Assembly (NCBI GenBank): GCA_016719945.1
Contig: JADJYE010000003.1
Coordinates: forward strand, 434,001-498,000
Reading direction: 5' to 3'
Length of the DNA: 64,000 bases
Origin: Polyangiaceae bacterium
GTDB taxonomy: Bacteria; Myxococcota_A; Polyangia; Polyangiales; Polyangiaceae
Numbering within the stretch: the stretch's first letter is position 1; every line of letters starts with the position of its first letter. Position numbers and translations under genes: made by a program. The notes under the pieces are model-generated. The model saw only the letters and a program-made list of their open reading frames with translations. It searched no databases and had not been told where the DNA came from. Shown here in pieces: positions 9,730 through 21,077 of the stretch.

Positions 9730-10518
9730 TCACCCCCCCGCTGACGTATACCTCGACAGCGAGCGCACCCAGACTAGCCGGGACACCACCGCGAGCCCCA
9801 CCGTCATGCCCATGGCGATCGCGGCGTTCTGCCAGCTCAAGCGCCCCAGCAGGGCCTCGGCGGGGTAGGTGGTCATCGCGGCGAGGGGGATGACGACGGT
9901 GAAGAGCACGCGGAGGCCGCCTCGGAAGACGCTGGCGGGCCAGCGGGCGGCGTCGAAGATGGAGCTGAAGAGGTAGGTGAGGTTGTCGACCTTCACCACG
10001 TAGAAGCTCGCGCTGACGGTGAGGATCCAGAGGGAGTACAGGATCGTCACGGCGGCGAGCAGGGACGCCGCGGCGAGCAGGAGGCCCCCCGCGGTGGGGG
10101 GCGCGCCGATGTGCCGAAAGGCGAAGCTGAAGATGACGGCGGCAGTGACGACGTTGATGGCGCGCCACGGTGAGAAGCGCGCGGTGGAGACGAGGAACTG
10201 AGCGTCGGCCGGTTTGAGCAGGACGAAGTCGAGGGTGCCCTTGCGCACGTGCTCGACGACGGCGGTCAGGCTGGGGTTGATGGCGCCTTCGAGCACGCCC
10301 TGGAGCAAGGTGAAGAAGCCCGTCACCAGCAGGGCCTCGCCGAAGGTCCAGCCGGCGACGTCCGAGCGCTGTCCAAAGACGATGAGCAGCGGCACGACGG
10401 CGAGCCCAGCCCACAGCACCTCGATGGCGGCGTCGATCAGGAAGTCTGCCCGGTATTGGGCCGACAGGAGCACGGAGGCCCGCAGCTGGTGGTAGAGCAG
10501 GCGAACGTAGCGGCTCAT
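9730..10518 (-). CDS. ABC-2 type transporter permease
   Basis: 262 residues from ATG 10518 with about six hydrophobic segments and the layout of the ABC-2 (DUF990-like) permeases, starting MSRYVRLLYHQLRAS. It is the last of three overlapping genes: its ATG overlaps the stop of the first permease by four bases. With that permease and the ATPase it should make one inner-membrane exporter. Cargo unknown; homologous trios in other bacteria are annotated as multidrug or daunorubicin-type exporters. Confidence 0.86.
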   Translation of the reverse strand: MSRYVRLLYHQLRASVLLSAQYRADFLIDAAIEVLWAGLAVVPLLIVFGQRSDVAGWTFGEALLVTGFFTLLQGVLEGAINPSLTAVVEHVRKGTLDFVLLKPADAQFLVSTARFSPWRAINVVTAAVIFSFAFRHIGAPPTAGGLLLAAASLLAAVTILYSLWILTVSASFYVVKVDNLTYLFSSIFDAARWPASVFRGGLRVLFTVVIPLAAMTTYPAEALLGRLSWQNAAIAMGMTVGLAVVSRLVWVRSLSRYTSAGG

Positions 10519-11318
10519 CCGCCGAAGGCTCCGTAGCGTCGGACGGCCCGGCTCCACAGGGCGAGCGTGACGGTGAGGAGCAGCGCGACCATACCCCATT
10601 GCTGGAGGAGCAGGCGCGAGAGCTCGCCCTCGCCATGGGCGGAGGTGAGGACCTCGACGGGCAGGGCGATCTGGTAGCGGAAGGGGAGCACGTCTCCCAG
10701 GGCGCTGAGCCAGCTCGGGAAGAGGTCGACCGGGATGGTGTACCCGCTGAAGACGAAGAAGCCGACGAGGTACAGGTCGATCAGCTTGACGCTGCTCTCC
10801 ATGTACAGCGCCAGCGAGCCGATGGCCGCGTTGATGAGGAAGGTGATGAGCCAGCCGCCGAGCACGGCCGCAAAGAGGGCTGCCCAGAGGGCGGCGGAGC
10901 TCGGCAGCCAGGCAACGCCGAAATGGAGGAGGGTGCCGATGAACACAGGCCCCACGAGGACCATGCGCAGCGGGATCGCGGCGAGGTTGTCGACCGCGTA
11001 GGCGTACAGGGGGTGCACCGGCCGGAGCAGGCGCGTCGAGAGGGTGCCCTGGCGAACCTCGAAGTTGATCTCCCAGGCCGCCCAGGAGCCGGTGAGCTGG
11101 CGCACGAGGAAGGTCGCGAGGAAGTAGAGGGCGAGCTCGCGCTGGTCGTAGCGACCGAGGGGGCGCTCGGCGGCGACGGCCGAGAAGAGGGCCAGCATGA
11201 CGAAGGGCATCGTCGTGGACAGCATCCACACGAACAGCTCGGCGCGGTAGGCGATGGCGCCCGCGAAGCCGACGCGGAAGAGGGTCGGCGTGGCCTTGAG
11301 GGTGCGCGCGAGGCTCAC
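10515..11318 (-). CDS. ABC-2 type transporter permease
   Basis: 267 residues from GTG 11318, with about six membrane segments. A conserved cytoplasmic stretch (WEINFEVRQGTLSTRLLRP) is typical of this permease family, as is FVFSGYTIPVDLFPSWL before the last segments. The GTG overlaps the stop of the upstream ATPase (GTGA) and the 3' end overlaps the next permease, so the three subunits are translationally coupled and probably made in fixed ratio. Confidence 0.86.
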   Translation of the reverse strand: MSLARTLKATPTLFRVGFAGAIAYRAELFVWMLSTTMPFVMLALFSAVAAERPLGRYDQRELALYFLATFLVRQLTGSWAAWEINFEVRQGTLSTRLLRPVHPLYAYAVDNLAAIPLRMVLVGPVFIGTLLHFGVAWLPSSAALWAALFAAVLGGWLITFLINAAIGSLALYMESSVKLIDLYLVGFFVFSGYTIPVDLFPSWLSALGDVLPFRYQIALPVEVLTSAHGEGELSRLLLQQWGMVALLLTVTLALWSRAVRRYGAFGG

Positions 11319-12307
11319 GCGGGGGGCTCGCGCTCGGCGCGGCTCCGCGAGAAGAGCTCGCTCATGATCTCCTCGAGCGGCGGGCTCTGGACGGTGAGGT
11401 CCTCGACCGGCAGGCGCGCGAGGGCGCGGCTCACGACGTCGGTCACGGCGCCGGGCGCGACCGACAGGGTCACGCTCGCCGGCTCGCGGCTGACGATCTC
11501 CCCGAGGCCGTCGAGGTCGGCAGCGTCCACCGCGCGCGAGAAGCGCAGCACCACGTGCTTCTCGGGGCGCACGCGGCGCGACAGCTCCTCGAGCGAGCCG
11601 TCATAGGAGAGCACGCCCTTGTCGATGACGATGACGCGCGGGCAGAGGGCGGCGACGTCGTCCATGTAATGGCTGGTGAGCAGCAGGGTCGCCCCGTGGC
11701 GCTCGTTGTACGTGCGGATGAAGCCTCGCACGACGGTCTGCATGTTGACGTCGAGGCCGAGCGTCGGCTCGTCGAGGAAGAGGACCCGCGGTCGGTGGAT
11801 GAGCGCGGCGGCGAGCTCGCACTTCATGCGCTCGCCGAGCGAGAGCTGGCGCGTGGGCTTGCCGATGAGATCGCTGAGCTCGAGGAGGTCGACCAGCTCG
11901 TCGACCGTGCGCTTGAAGTCGGCGCGCGGCACGTCGTACACCGCGCGGTTGAGGTCGAAGGTGTCCGCGGGCGGCAGGTCCCATAACAGCTGCTGCTTCT
12001 GCCCGGTGACCAGCATGATCTCGCGCAGGAACCCATCGTCCCGCCGCCGCGGCTCGTGCCCGTGCACCCGCACCTCCCCGCTCGTCGGGTGGAGCAAGCC
12101 GGACAGCACCTTCAGGGTCGTGGTCTTGCCCGCCCCGTTCGGCCCGAGGAACCCCACCCGCTCGCCCTCCGCGAGCTCGAACGAGATGCCATCGACCGCC
12201 GGCACCGTCTCGTAGGTCCGGGAGACGACCGAGCGCAGCGCCGCCCAAAGCCCCGGCGGGCGCTTGTGCACGCGATAGTGCTTTCGCAGGTCGCGCACCG
12301 TGATCAT
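11315..12307 (-). CDS. ABC transporter ATP-binding protein
   Basis: 330 residues from ATG 12307. Walker A GPNGAGKTTT, Q-loop region, signature LSLGERMKCE (a C-motif variant ending in E rather than LSGGQ), Walker B VLFLDEPTLGLD and the H-loop TSHYMDD are all visible. The C-terminal ~90 residues are an accessory domain seen in exporter ATPases of the CcmA/DrrA type. It is the first gene of the exporter operon. The start is chosen at MITVRDLRKHY, where the domain begins; longer frames upstream run into REP repeats. Confidence 0.92.
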   Translation of the reverse strand: MITVRDLRKHYRVHKRPPGLWAALRSVVSRTYETVPAVDGISFELAEGERVGFLGPNGAGKTTTLKVLSGLLHPTSGEVRVHGHEPRRRDDGFLREIMLVTGQKQQLLWDLPPADTFDLNRAVYDVPRADFKRTVDELVDLLELSDLIGKPTRQLSLGERMKCELAAALIHRPRVLFLDEPTLGLDVNMQTVVRGFIRTYNERHGATLLLTSHYMDDVAALCPRVIVIDKGVLSYDGSLEELSRRVRPEKHVVLRFSRAVDAADLDGLGEIVSREPASVTLSVAPGAVTDVVSRALARLPVEDLTVQSPPLEEIMSELFSRSRAEREPPA

Positions 12308-12422
12308 GGGCCGGCGGGTCTTAGCGCTGGGGGCGGGGGAGGTCCAGGTTGGGGGGGGTCGCGATGCGGGATGGCGGACCGGGCGAGAGGTGAGGTGGTG
12401 GGAGGCGGGGGCGACGCTACCC

Positions 12423-12637
12423 GGGGACATTCCGGCAATGTCCCCCTGTTGGGTCGCACGGTGGCTTGAGAAGGCTCGAGAGCGCCTCGCTATCTGCGGG
12501 GTTTCTTGGGTGTACGCCCACCAGTTGGCGCGTCGCGCACGTCGCTGTGGCCGCAAAGTGCGACCCTACTCGGGGACATTCCGGCAAAGTCCCCTCGTCG
12601 GGTCGCACCGCCGGGCGGCAATGTCCCCTCTTCGGGT
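12423..12637. repeat. REP-type palindromes, group 1 (three copies)
   Basis: The 348-base gap between the ABC ATPase and the transposase holds three related palindromes and no gene. Copy 1 (12423-12445) is GGGGACATT-ccggc-AATGTCCCC, perfect in both arms. Copy 2 (12559-12608) is a nested 50-base palindrome, with outer arms GTGCGACCC/GGGTCGCAC and inner arms GGGGACATT/AAAGTCCCC. Copy 3 (12613-12637) keeps only the right half, GGCAATGTCCCC and then GGGTCGCAC. The same core returns on the other side of the transposase, which marks these as its REP elements. Confidence 0.82.
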
Positions 12638-12655
12638 CGCACCGGCGAGCCCGCG

Positions 12656-13429
12656 TCACCAGTCGCGCTGGCGTTGTCGCAGGGCGGTGCGGTGGCATAG
12701 CTGAAGCCTTACGGCCCGCACGAGGGCCGGGGCCACCGGGCAGCTGCGGGCGCGCTGGACGGCACGAAGGGTTACCCCGAGGAGCGGAGCGAGCTCTCTC
12801 GCGGAGAGGGTGGAGGCGTGCGCTGCCGCGAGCCGCGCCGCCTCCTGAGCGGCTCCACTGCCCGCGAGCACGGGCAGGCCGAGCGCGGCGGTGGCGGCGT
12901 CGGCGATGAGGGACTCGTCGGGGGTGATGGTGTCGGGGTCCACGATCCCGGCCCACTCGCGGACATCGGCCAACGACAGCCGAGGCAGCAACGCTCGCAG
13001 CCGGTGCTTCGTCCCGGAACCCCCGAGGTCGCGCATGCCGAGGAGGTCCGGCACGGAGGAGCCGTCGTGGGCAGGGTCGAGGTCGGTCCCGTGGTGGCGC
13101 TCCTGTCGAAAGAGGTAGCGCACGGCGTTCCGCAGGTGCGAGGTCTGCATGACTGGCCGAAAGCGCGCTGGCTCGAACGGCGCGGGCAGTGCCAGCTTCT
13201 GCTTCAGCGAAGACTGCGCGTAGCGAGCGAAGTGTCCCGCGGTCGTGCGGTCCGTCGCCACCAGGACGTGGAGGTGCGAGTCTGCGACGCGGAACGCGAT
13301 CAGGCCCCGGGCCTCCCCTTGCACGAAGAGGATCCGCGCTGCTCGCCGTAGGCCCGCCACGTCGCGCACAAGCGCGCGGTCCTCGGACAGGCGCATGGTC
13401 ACGTGGAATGAGAGCTCCGACCGGCTCAT
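12656..13429 (-). CDS. REP-associated tyrosine transposase (RAYT, HUH Y1 family)
   Basis: 257 residues from ATG 13429. The HUH motif HLH is at residues 52-54 (ADSHLHVLV). The candidate nucleophile is Tyr70 (FARYAQSSLKQ), with a conserved R-N-A-V-R-Y-L-F segment behind it. The C-terminal ~60 residues resemble the DnaA-like helix-turn-helix often attached to RAYTs. RAYTs cut and join single-stranded REP hairpins and are domesticated relatives of IS200/IS605 transposases. The gene is bordered on both sides by REP palindromes with the same core. An in-frame extension upstream to 14071 runs through the repeats and C-rich DNA and is not coding. Confidence 0.85.
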   Translation of the reverse strand: MSRSELSFHVTMRLSEDRALVRDVAGLRRAARILFVQGEARGLIAFRVADSHLHVLVATDRTTAGHFARYAQSSLKQKLALPAPFEPARFRPVMQTSHLRNAVRYLFRQERHHGTDLDPAHDGSSVPDLLGMRDLGGSGTKHRLRALLPRLSLADVREWAGIVDPDTITPDESLIADAATAALGLPVLAGSGAAQEAARLAAAHASTLSARELAPLLGVTLRAVQRARSCPVAPALVRAVRLQLCHRTALRQRQRDW

Positions 13430-13559
13430 GATGCTCCATCGACGACCGGCCTCCCCAGTTGCGCGCCAAAGCGCCGGAGCGCCCCGCTGGCCCCTCGTCG
13501 CCAGGCCCTGCGGCTCTACGCCACCCCAGTGCCGGCGGTCCACCTCCACCGGCGCCCCG

Positions 13560-13911
13560 AGTCGCGACCCGACCGGGGGGCATTGGCGGAATGTCCCCCC
13601 GTAGCGTCGCGGCTTGGGGCCATTTCTCGTGGCGGGCGTGCCCTCTGCGACGGGCGCCCCCGGAGAAACCCCGCAAATTGCAGGGGTGGCGCCGCCGCCG
13701 GGTGGCCGAGCCGCGACCCGACCGGGGGGCATTGGCGGAATGTCCCCCCGTAGCGTCGCGGCTTGGGGCCATTTCTCGTGGCGGGCGTGCCCTCTGCGAC
13801 CGGCGCCCCCGGAGAAACTCCGCAAATTGCAGGGGTGGCGCCGCCGCCGGGTGGCCGAGTCGCGACCCGACCGGGGGGCATTGGCGGAATGTCCCCCCGT
13901 AGCGTCGCGGC
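13560..13911. repeat. 149-bp tandem repeat with REP palindromes, group 2 (2.3 copies)
   Basis: A 149-base unit is repeated head to tail. Each unit begins with GCGACCCGACC and a palindrome GGGGGGCATT-ggcgg-AATGTCCCCCC (13575-13600, 13724-13749, 13873-13898). It continues with TTGGGGCCATTTCTCG and ends in a CCCCGCAAATTGCAGGGGT-type hairpin. The third copy stops shortly after the palindrome at the edge of the C-rich tract. The copies differ at only a few bases, so the duplication is recent. The palindrome core matches the REP copies on the other side of the RAYT gene. Confidence 0.85.
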
Positions 13912-14130
13912 TACCCTCTCCGCCCCCCCCGCCGCGCCCCCGCCACCGACTCGGCGCGCCCCCGCCGCGCCCCCCCGCCGCGCCCCCCCGTCCCTCGCCC
14001 CCCCCCGCCGCGCCCCCCCCGCCGCGCCCCCCGGCCCCCAAACCTCGCCGCCTGCCGCCTGCCTGCCGCACTGTCCCCCCCGCGCCCCCCGTCCCCCGTC
14101 CCTCGCCCCCCCCCTTCCGCCGCCCCCGGC
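13912..14130. repeat. C-rich low-complexity tract
   Basis: About 220 bases made almost only of CCCCCGCCGCG-like units on the plus strand, so the minus strand is G-rich with many runs of four or more G. It holds no gene. It separates the repeat array from the 3' end of the convergent-looking lipoprotein gene. Runs this dense can form G-quadruplexes in the minus strand and i-motifs in the plus strand, and are also prone to assembly error. Confidence 0.7.
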
Positions 14131-15698
14131 TCAGCGTAGGCCGAGCCGCAAGAACGTCCGGTCCTGCGTCATGATCGTGAACTCGAACTCCATGGCGCTG
14201 ACGAACGAGTCCGTCACGCGCGGGATGCGGCCGGTGTACTCCGCGGACGAGCTCGCGGCGTCGGTGAGGCGGATGCCCGTGGCGACGTCTTCGGTGTCGA
14301 GCACGGCGACCTCGGGGTGACGCCCGAGGTGATGAGGAGGTTGCCGTCGGGGTCGAAGGCGACGTCGGACGCGGGGAAGGAGACGCTGGTGACGAGCTTG
14401 AACGCGGCCCCCTCCCGGCTGAGCGCGACCTTTCCGCCTGGCTGGGTTACGACCGCGATCTCGCCATTGGGGCCGGCCGCGACCGGGGCCTGGCCACCAG
14501 CCGATTGGCCGGTCGGCAGGGGGAGGTTGAGGTAGGCGTTGAGGGCGTCGTTTACCTTGAGGAAGCCCGTGACCTCGGTCGCCCCGACGGCGATCACGCC
14601 GATCTTGTCGGACGTCGGCACGAGGCTCGCGGCGACGCCATTGAGGGTCGCGACGATCTGCTCCTCGTGGTTGACGACGACGTTGCTGGTGCCGTCCTTG
14701 ATCACCAGGTTGTTGCTCTTGTCACGAGACAGCCGAAGGAGCGTGCCATCGCCCAAAGTGAGGGCGCCGAGCCCGAGGCCGGCGTCAAAGACCTGCGCCT
14801 TGCCGCCCGCGGCGGGGAACTTCACGTTGCCGGTCGAGCCGAGGCCCGCGAAGAGGTTGCCGTCCTTGTCGAAGGCGAAGTTGGCGCGCAGGCTGCTCGA
14901 CAGGGTCGTCACGTCGCCCTGGACCGCCGCGCCGGCGGTGAGCTCGTGGCTCACCGCGATGACCATGATCGAGCTGGTCGGTGACAGATAGCCAACGCGC
15001 CCGACCTCGGTGACCGCGAAGTTGAAGCTGTCGGAGGTCGCCTCCGGGACTACGCGCGTGATGCACGCGCCGGTGGTGGCGCAGCTTCCGGCGTCGAAGT
15101 GTGCATCGGCGGAGGCGTCGCACGAGGTGCCGCACGCGACCGGCTGAGAGACGACCCTCACGCCGGCGGCCGCCGTTGTGAACGACGCGAGCGGGATGGT
15201 GACGCTCGTCGCGCTCGCGTCGTCGGCCTCGACGAGGAGCCAGCCGTCTCCGTCGCGCACCCACACCTTCACGTCGCTCTCGCCCTGACCGAAGCGGTCG
15301 ACCAGGCCGCCGTCGAACGGAAGCGAGAGGGCGGCGTCCTCGAGCAGGTCACCGTCGCTGCCGATCTCGAGCTGAGCGCCGACGCGCTCGGCGAGCTCGG
15401 GCAGCCGCTCGGCGTCGAAGGTCGGTCGGATCCAGACGTCGACCGTCTCCTCCAGCGCTCCCGCTGGAATCACCAGGCGCACCCCCTCCAGCTCGGTGCC
15501 TTCTTCACCCAACAGCTCGCCCCCGTCCGGGCCGATCTGCGCGCGCACCTCGAGCTCGTCCTGCGGCTCGGGGTCGGGGTCTGGGCTCGTGTCGGTCTCC
15601 TCGGAGCAGCCGACCGCGCCGGTCATGAGCAGCCAAAGGGCGGTGAGCGTGAGGCCAAGCGTGCCGCGAAGCTGGAGGTTCGAGCGGAAGGTCATCAT
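14131..15698 (-). CDS. secreted lipoprotein with beta-propeller-like repeats, one frameshift
   Basis: About 520 residues. The N-terminus is a lipoprotein signal peptide ending in the lipobox-like TGAVGCSEE, followed by an acidic/Pro linker. Residues ~50-160 resemble a ZU5-type region (GPDGGELLG, VRLVIPAGALEETV), common in myxobacterial surface proteins. The rest has repeated strands such as FDKDGNLFAGLGS, GPNGEIAVV and FDPDGNLLITSG, consistent with a beta-propeller. The frame breaks at the GGGG run 14314-14317: adding one base turns the random tail into EVAVLDTEDVATGIRLTDA and ends at TGA 14131. I take this as a consensus error. Function: surface or periplasmic binding, unproven. Confidence 0.7.
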
Positions 15699-15802
15699 CG
15701 CTCGAGCCTACGGACCCACGGCCGGCCCCGCTTCAGTGGCTACGGCAATGACTCCCATAGCTGGAGCTGATGCCAGCGGTGGGCGGCGCGGCGTCGCGCT
15801 CC

Positions 15803-16756
15803 TTAGCCGCCGCCTGCTTTTCCCACGGGCCTGAGCGGGAGCTGCATCGCGCCCCTGAAGGCGTCCTCCAGCCGAAGGTGCACCGTCGAGGCCCGCTCTT
15901 GGCCTCCGAAGCTGCTGTGTCCGCACGTCAGCCGCACCTTCGTGTCGCCGACGAGGTGAAGGGTGATGGAGTGAAGGAAGTTTCCTTGGCCCAGGGAGCG
16001 GACGACGTGCTCGACGGCCGCCACCTCGTCGAAGGCGATGGTGCGGCCGCGGAACAACCAGGTGAGCGCGACGCCACGCGCGTCGACGTCGAAGCGCGTG
16101 GGGATCAAGACGAGCACCCAGCAGATCACCGTCACGCTGCCGGCGGCTCCCAGCGCGATCGGGAGCAGCTCGCGGTCATCGATGAAGGGAATGGTCGCCA
16201 GCCACGCCAAGGACGGCAGCGCGATGCTCAGCGCGCCGTAGCTCCACGCGCCGCTCCCGGCCAGCCGCGAGCCGACGCGAGTGGAGAAGGTGGCGTCAGC
16301 GGGGCCGAGCCGGAGCGCGTCGAGCACCCTCCGGGCGTCCTCTCTGCCCACGACGAACAGCCAGAGCGTACGGCGCAGCGCGCGGCGCTCGAGCTTCACC
16401 CAATAGCCATCGTCGGTCTGCGAGTAGCTCCCTTTCACGATCGTGTCGCGCGAGACTTCGGGCCCGGGCGTCAACCGGAGCGTCCGCGCGCCGACCTCGA
16501 GCTCGACCGGCTGCCTCGCCATCCCGAGGTTACGGACCCGCAAGACGTAGAGCCCGTAGAGCGGCACCGACGCTCCGAACACGAGGAGGATCGCCCCATC
16601 GCCCTTGCCCCAATAGAGAGGGCTCGCCGCGCATCCTGCGGCGGCGGCGAGCAAGAGAGCTGCGAGGTGCCAGCGGAAGGTCAGCCGCTCCACGTCGAGG
16701 CGCAGGCTGACCTCCTCCCTCGGCGGCGCGCGATCACTCTTCTCTTCGTCGAGCAC
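15803..16756 (-). CDS. multi-pass membrane protein, 317 aa, unknown
   Basis: Hypothetical integral membrane protein. Hydrophobic segments are seen near residues 30-50, 55-75, 170-190 and 200-220, with soluble stretches between and after them. The first soluble stretch (VRNLGMARQPVELEVGARTLRL) and the last (FDVDARGVALTWLFRGRTI) look like pleckstrin-type bacterial PH domains, with a conserved basic/aromatic strand pattern, but this is uncertain. It is transcribed on the minus strand after the kinase gene, 71 bases downstream of it. Confidence 0.6.
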   Translation of the reverse strand: MLDEEKSDRAPPREEVSLRLDVERLTFRWHLAALLLAAAAGCAASPLYWGKGDGAILLVFGASVPLYGLYVLRVRNLGMARQPVELEVGARTLRLTPGPEVSRDTIVKGSYSQTDDGYWVKLERRALRRTLWLFVVGREDARRVLDALRLGPADATFSTRVGSRLAGSGAWSYGALSIALPSLAWLATIPFIDDRELLPIALGAAGSVTVICWVLVLIPTRFDVDARGVALTWLFRGRTIAFDEVAAVEHVVRSLGQGNFLHSITLHLVGDTKVRLTCGHSSFGGQERASTVHLRLEDAFRGAMQLPLRPVGKAGGG

Positions 16757-16827
16757 CGCCCAAGGCTCTCACGCGCGGCGTCGACTGCGAAGGCACCACC
16801 TGCGCAGCGCCTCGCCTGCCGACACCT

Positions 16828-18933
<2,106 letters not shown>

Positions 18934-18935
18934 GT

Positions 18936-20963
18936 CTACGGCAGCGCGCCCGTCGTCGCGTCCCCGAACAGGTACCTGTCGAGGAAGACGTCGGTCAGCT
19001 TGAGGGCCTTCAGGTTGTTCTCCGTCTTCGTGAAGCCATGGCCCTCGTTCTCCAAGACCAGGTAGTGGACCGGGACCTTCTTGTCCTTCAGGGCGTTCAC
19101 GATGCGATCGGATTGGTCCTTCTTCACCCGGGCGTCTTTGTCCCCCTGGACGACCAGCAGGGGCCGCTTCATGTTCTGCGTGAAGTTGAGCGGGGAGCGG
19201 TCGTATTGGTACTTGGCGTGGGCCGGGTTCTTCGGGTCGCCGAACTTCTCGTAGATGTACGAGGCGAAGGCCTGCCAATGCGGCGGAAAGCTCTCGACGA
19301 GCGACCGCAGGTCCGAGACGCCGAAGAAGTCGACGTTGGCGGCGAACTCGTCGGGCGTGAAGGCCTCGGCGGCCAGCGCCATATAGCCGCCGTAGCTGCC
19401 GCCGAAGACGACGACCTTGTTCGGGTCGACCTTGGCGCGCTCGACCAGCCATCGCTTACAGGCGACGACGTCCTTGAGCGGACCGCCCCCGAGGTCGAGG
19501 TTGTCGAGGCGGGTGTACGTCTTGCCGTATCCGGTCGAGCCGCGCACGTTGGGCACGAGGACGGCGTAGCCCTTCGAGACCAGGTATTGACGGAACGCGA
19601 CGAAGCCGACCTTGGACTGCGCCGTCGGGCCGCCGTGCACGTCGATGAGGGCCGGGAACGGCCCCTGCCCCGCGGGCCTGTACAGGAACGCGGGGACCTT
19701 GCGCCCGTCGAAGCTCGGGATCTCGACGGGCTCGCCAGCGACCATGTCACGCTGCGCCAGCGAGGCGGGCATCGGGTCGACCAGGCGCCTGAGGGTCCGC
19801 TTCTCGAGGTCCGCCACGTAGCTCGTCGCTGGTGAGGTGTCGCTCACCTCCGTGAGCCCGACGAAGCGGTCTGTGGCGGAGAACTCGAGCACCCGCCAGG
19901 AGGAGCCTTCGCCCGGCACAGGAAGCAGCGGCACCGGCTTCCCCTTCGACGTCATGGTGAGCTTCGGGACGCCATTGGCGTTGACCTCGGTGACGAAGTA
20001 CTTGCCGGTGCTCGACACCTTGGCGGCGTCGACGTCCCACTTGTCGGACAGCACCACCTCGCGCTTCTTGGTCTTGAGGTCGATGGCGACGAGTCTCGTG
20101 AACTCGCTGCCTTCGTCCGACGTCACGTAGAGGGTCTGCCCGTCGTGCGAGAAGGCGGCGGGGTCGAAGAACACGACGCCCTCGTGCTTCGTCAAGAGCT
20201 CGGGGGCCTTCGCCCCTCGCTCCCAGAGCCACACGTCGGAGTTGGCGTCCGAGTGGGTCTCGATGATCGCGAGGCGCTTCTTGTCTGGGCTCACCCGCGC
20301 CGCAGCCAGCTTGCCGGAGGCCTGCCAGAGGATGGTGCTCTTCTTCGACTTGAGGTCGAGCTCGACCAGGTCCATCGCCCGCTCCTCGCGACCATTGGAC
20401 AGGTAGACGAGCTTGTCTCCCGCGGCCGAGAAGCCGACGAGCTGCGTTCGCCGCCCCGCGGGCAGCTCGGGCACGAGCTCCTGCGCGGGCTTGCCCTTGG
20501 AGTCGGTGGCGAACAGGCGAGGCAGCTCGTCGCCCCCGCGATCTGCCTCGAACACCAAGAGGTCGGCCTTCGGGGAGAACATGAAGGAGTGGACGAAGCC
20601 CTCCACCTTCGTGACCTGGACGGGGCTGCCGCCGCCGACGGGCTGCACCCAGACGTCGATGCGCCCTGCTTCGTCGCTCGCGTAAGCGACGACCTTCTCG
20701 TCATGGGAGAAGGAGAGCAGGGGCTGACCGCTGCGAGAGATGGGCGGGACGCGCCGGATCTTGAAGTACTCCTCCAGCGCGACGGGCGCCTTGGGGGCCG
20801 TGCCCGAGAGCGCCGGCGGGAGCGCTCCGTCCGCGGTGCCGCTGGCGTCGGGCAACGGATCGGGCGGGGGCGGCGTGGGCACGACCGCGCTCGGCCCACA
20901 CGCGCCGAGCGCTACGGCCGCGATCATCCCCCACAACCCCGCCCGCCGAGCCCAACCGTTCAT
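18936..20963 (-). CDS. S9 family prolyl oligopeptidase-like lipoprotein
   Basis: 675 residues from ATG 20963. It begins with a lipoprotein signal (AAVALGACGPS) and a Pro-rich linker, so it is anchored on the periplasmic side of a membrane. Residues ~60-400 form a beta-propeller (repeats such as FSPKADLLVFEA and FSHDGQTLYVTSD). The C-terminal alpha/beta hydrolase domain has the oxyanion VHGGPTAQ, the nucleophile GGSYGG, the Asp in VVQGDKDARV and the His in NEGHGF. These are the S9 catalytic residues, so it should cleave short peptides. It is co-transcribed with the downstream kinase. Confidence 0.9.
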   Translation of the reverse strand: MNGWARRAGLWGMIAAVALGACGPSAVVPTPPPPDPLPDASGTADGALPPALSGTAPKAPVALEEYFKIRRVPPISRSGQPLLSFSHDEKVVAYASDEAGRIDVWVQPVGGGSPVQVTKVEGFVHSFMFSPKADLLVFEADRGGDELPRLFATDSKGKPAQELVPELPAGRRTQLVGFSAAGDKLVYLSNGREERAMDLVELDLKSKKSTILWQASGKLAAARVSPDKKRLAIIETHSDANSDVWLWERGAKAPELLTKHEGVVFFDPAAFSHDGQTLYVTSDEGSEFTRLVAIDLKTKKREVVLSDKWDVDAAKVSSTGKYFVTEVNANGVPKLTMTSKGKPVPLLPVPGEGSSWRVLEFSATDRFVGLTEVSDTSPATSYVADLEKRTLRRLVDPMPASLAQRDMVAGEPVEIPSFDGRKVPAFLYRPAGQGPFPALIDVHGGPTAQSKVGFVAFRQYLVSKGYAVLVPNVRGSTGYGKTYTRLDNLDLGGGPLKDVVACKRWLVERAKVDPNKVVVFGGSYGGYMALAAEAFTPDEFAANVDFFGVSDLRSLVESFPPHWQAFASYIYEKFGDPKNPAHAKYQYDRSPLNFTQNMKRPLLVVQGDKDARVKKDQSDRIVNALKDKKVPVHYLVLENEGHGFTKTENNLKALKLTDVFLDRYLFGDATTGALP

Positions 20964-21077
20964 GGGGGGCGTCGTGCAACGATGACGGAGCGGCCGCAAG
21001 GCGCACTCCCGTGAGGCTTCAGCGCGAAGAGAGCGCGGGCGGCTATTCTGCGCCCTCGCGCGCAGGGTTCGGCGGCA

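Noticed and set aside
10599..11606. Plus-strand frame of 335 codons opposite the ABC permease
   Set aside because: Glu/Arg/Gly-rich shadow of membrane-protein codons; the minus strand carries well-defined permease and ATPase motifs.
13560..13911. CRISPR-like array
   Set aside because: The 149-base units are whole tandem copies with almost no variable spacer, and no cas genes are present.
13430..14071. In-frame 5' extension of the RAYT gene
   Set aside because: It runs through the 149-bp repeats and the C-rich tract and lacks any ATG-proximal conserved sequence; the transposase fold begins at ATG 13429.
18934..19452. N-terminal extension of the Ser/Thr kinase by 173 codons
   Set aside because: It overlaps the conserved C-terminal hydrolase domain of the S9 peptidase in another frame and is Arg/Gly-rich shadow sequence; the kinase domain starts right after ATG 18933.
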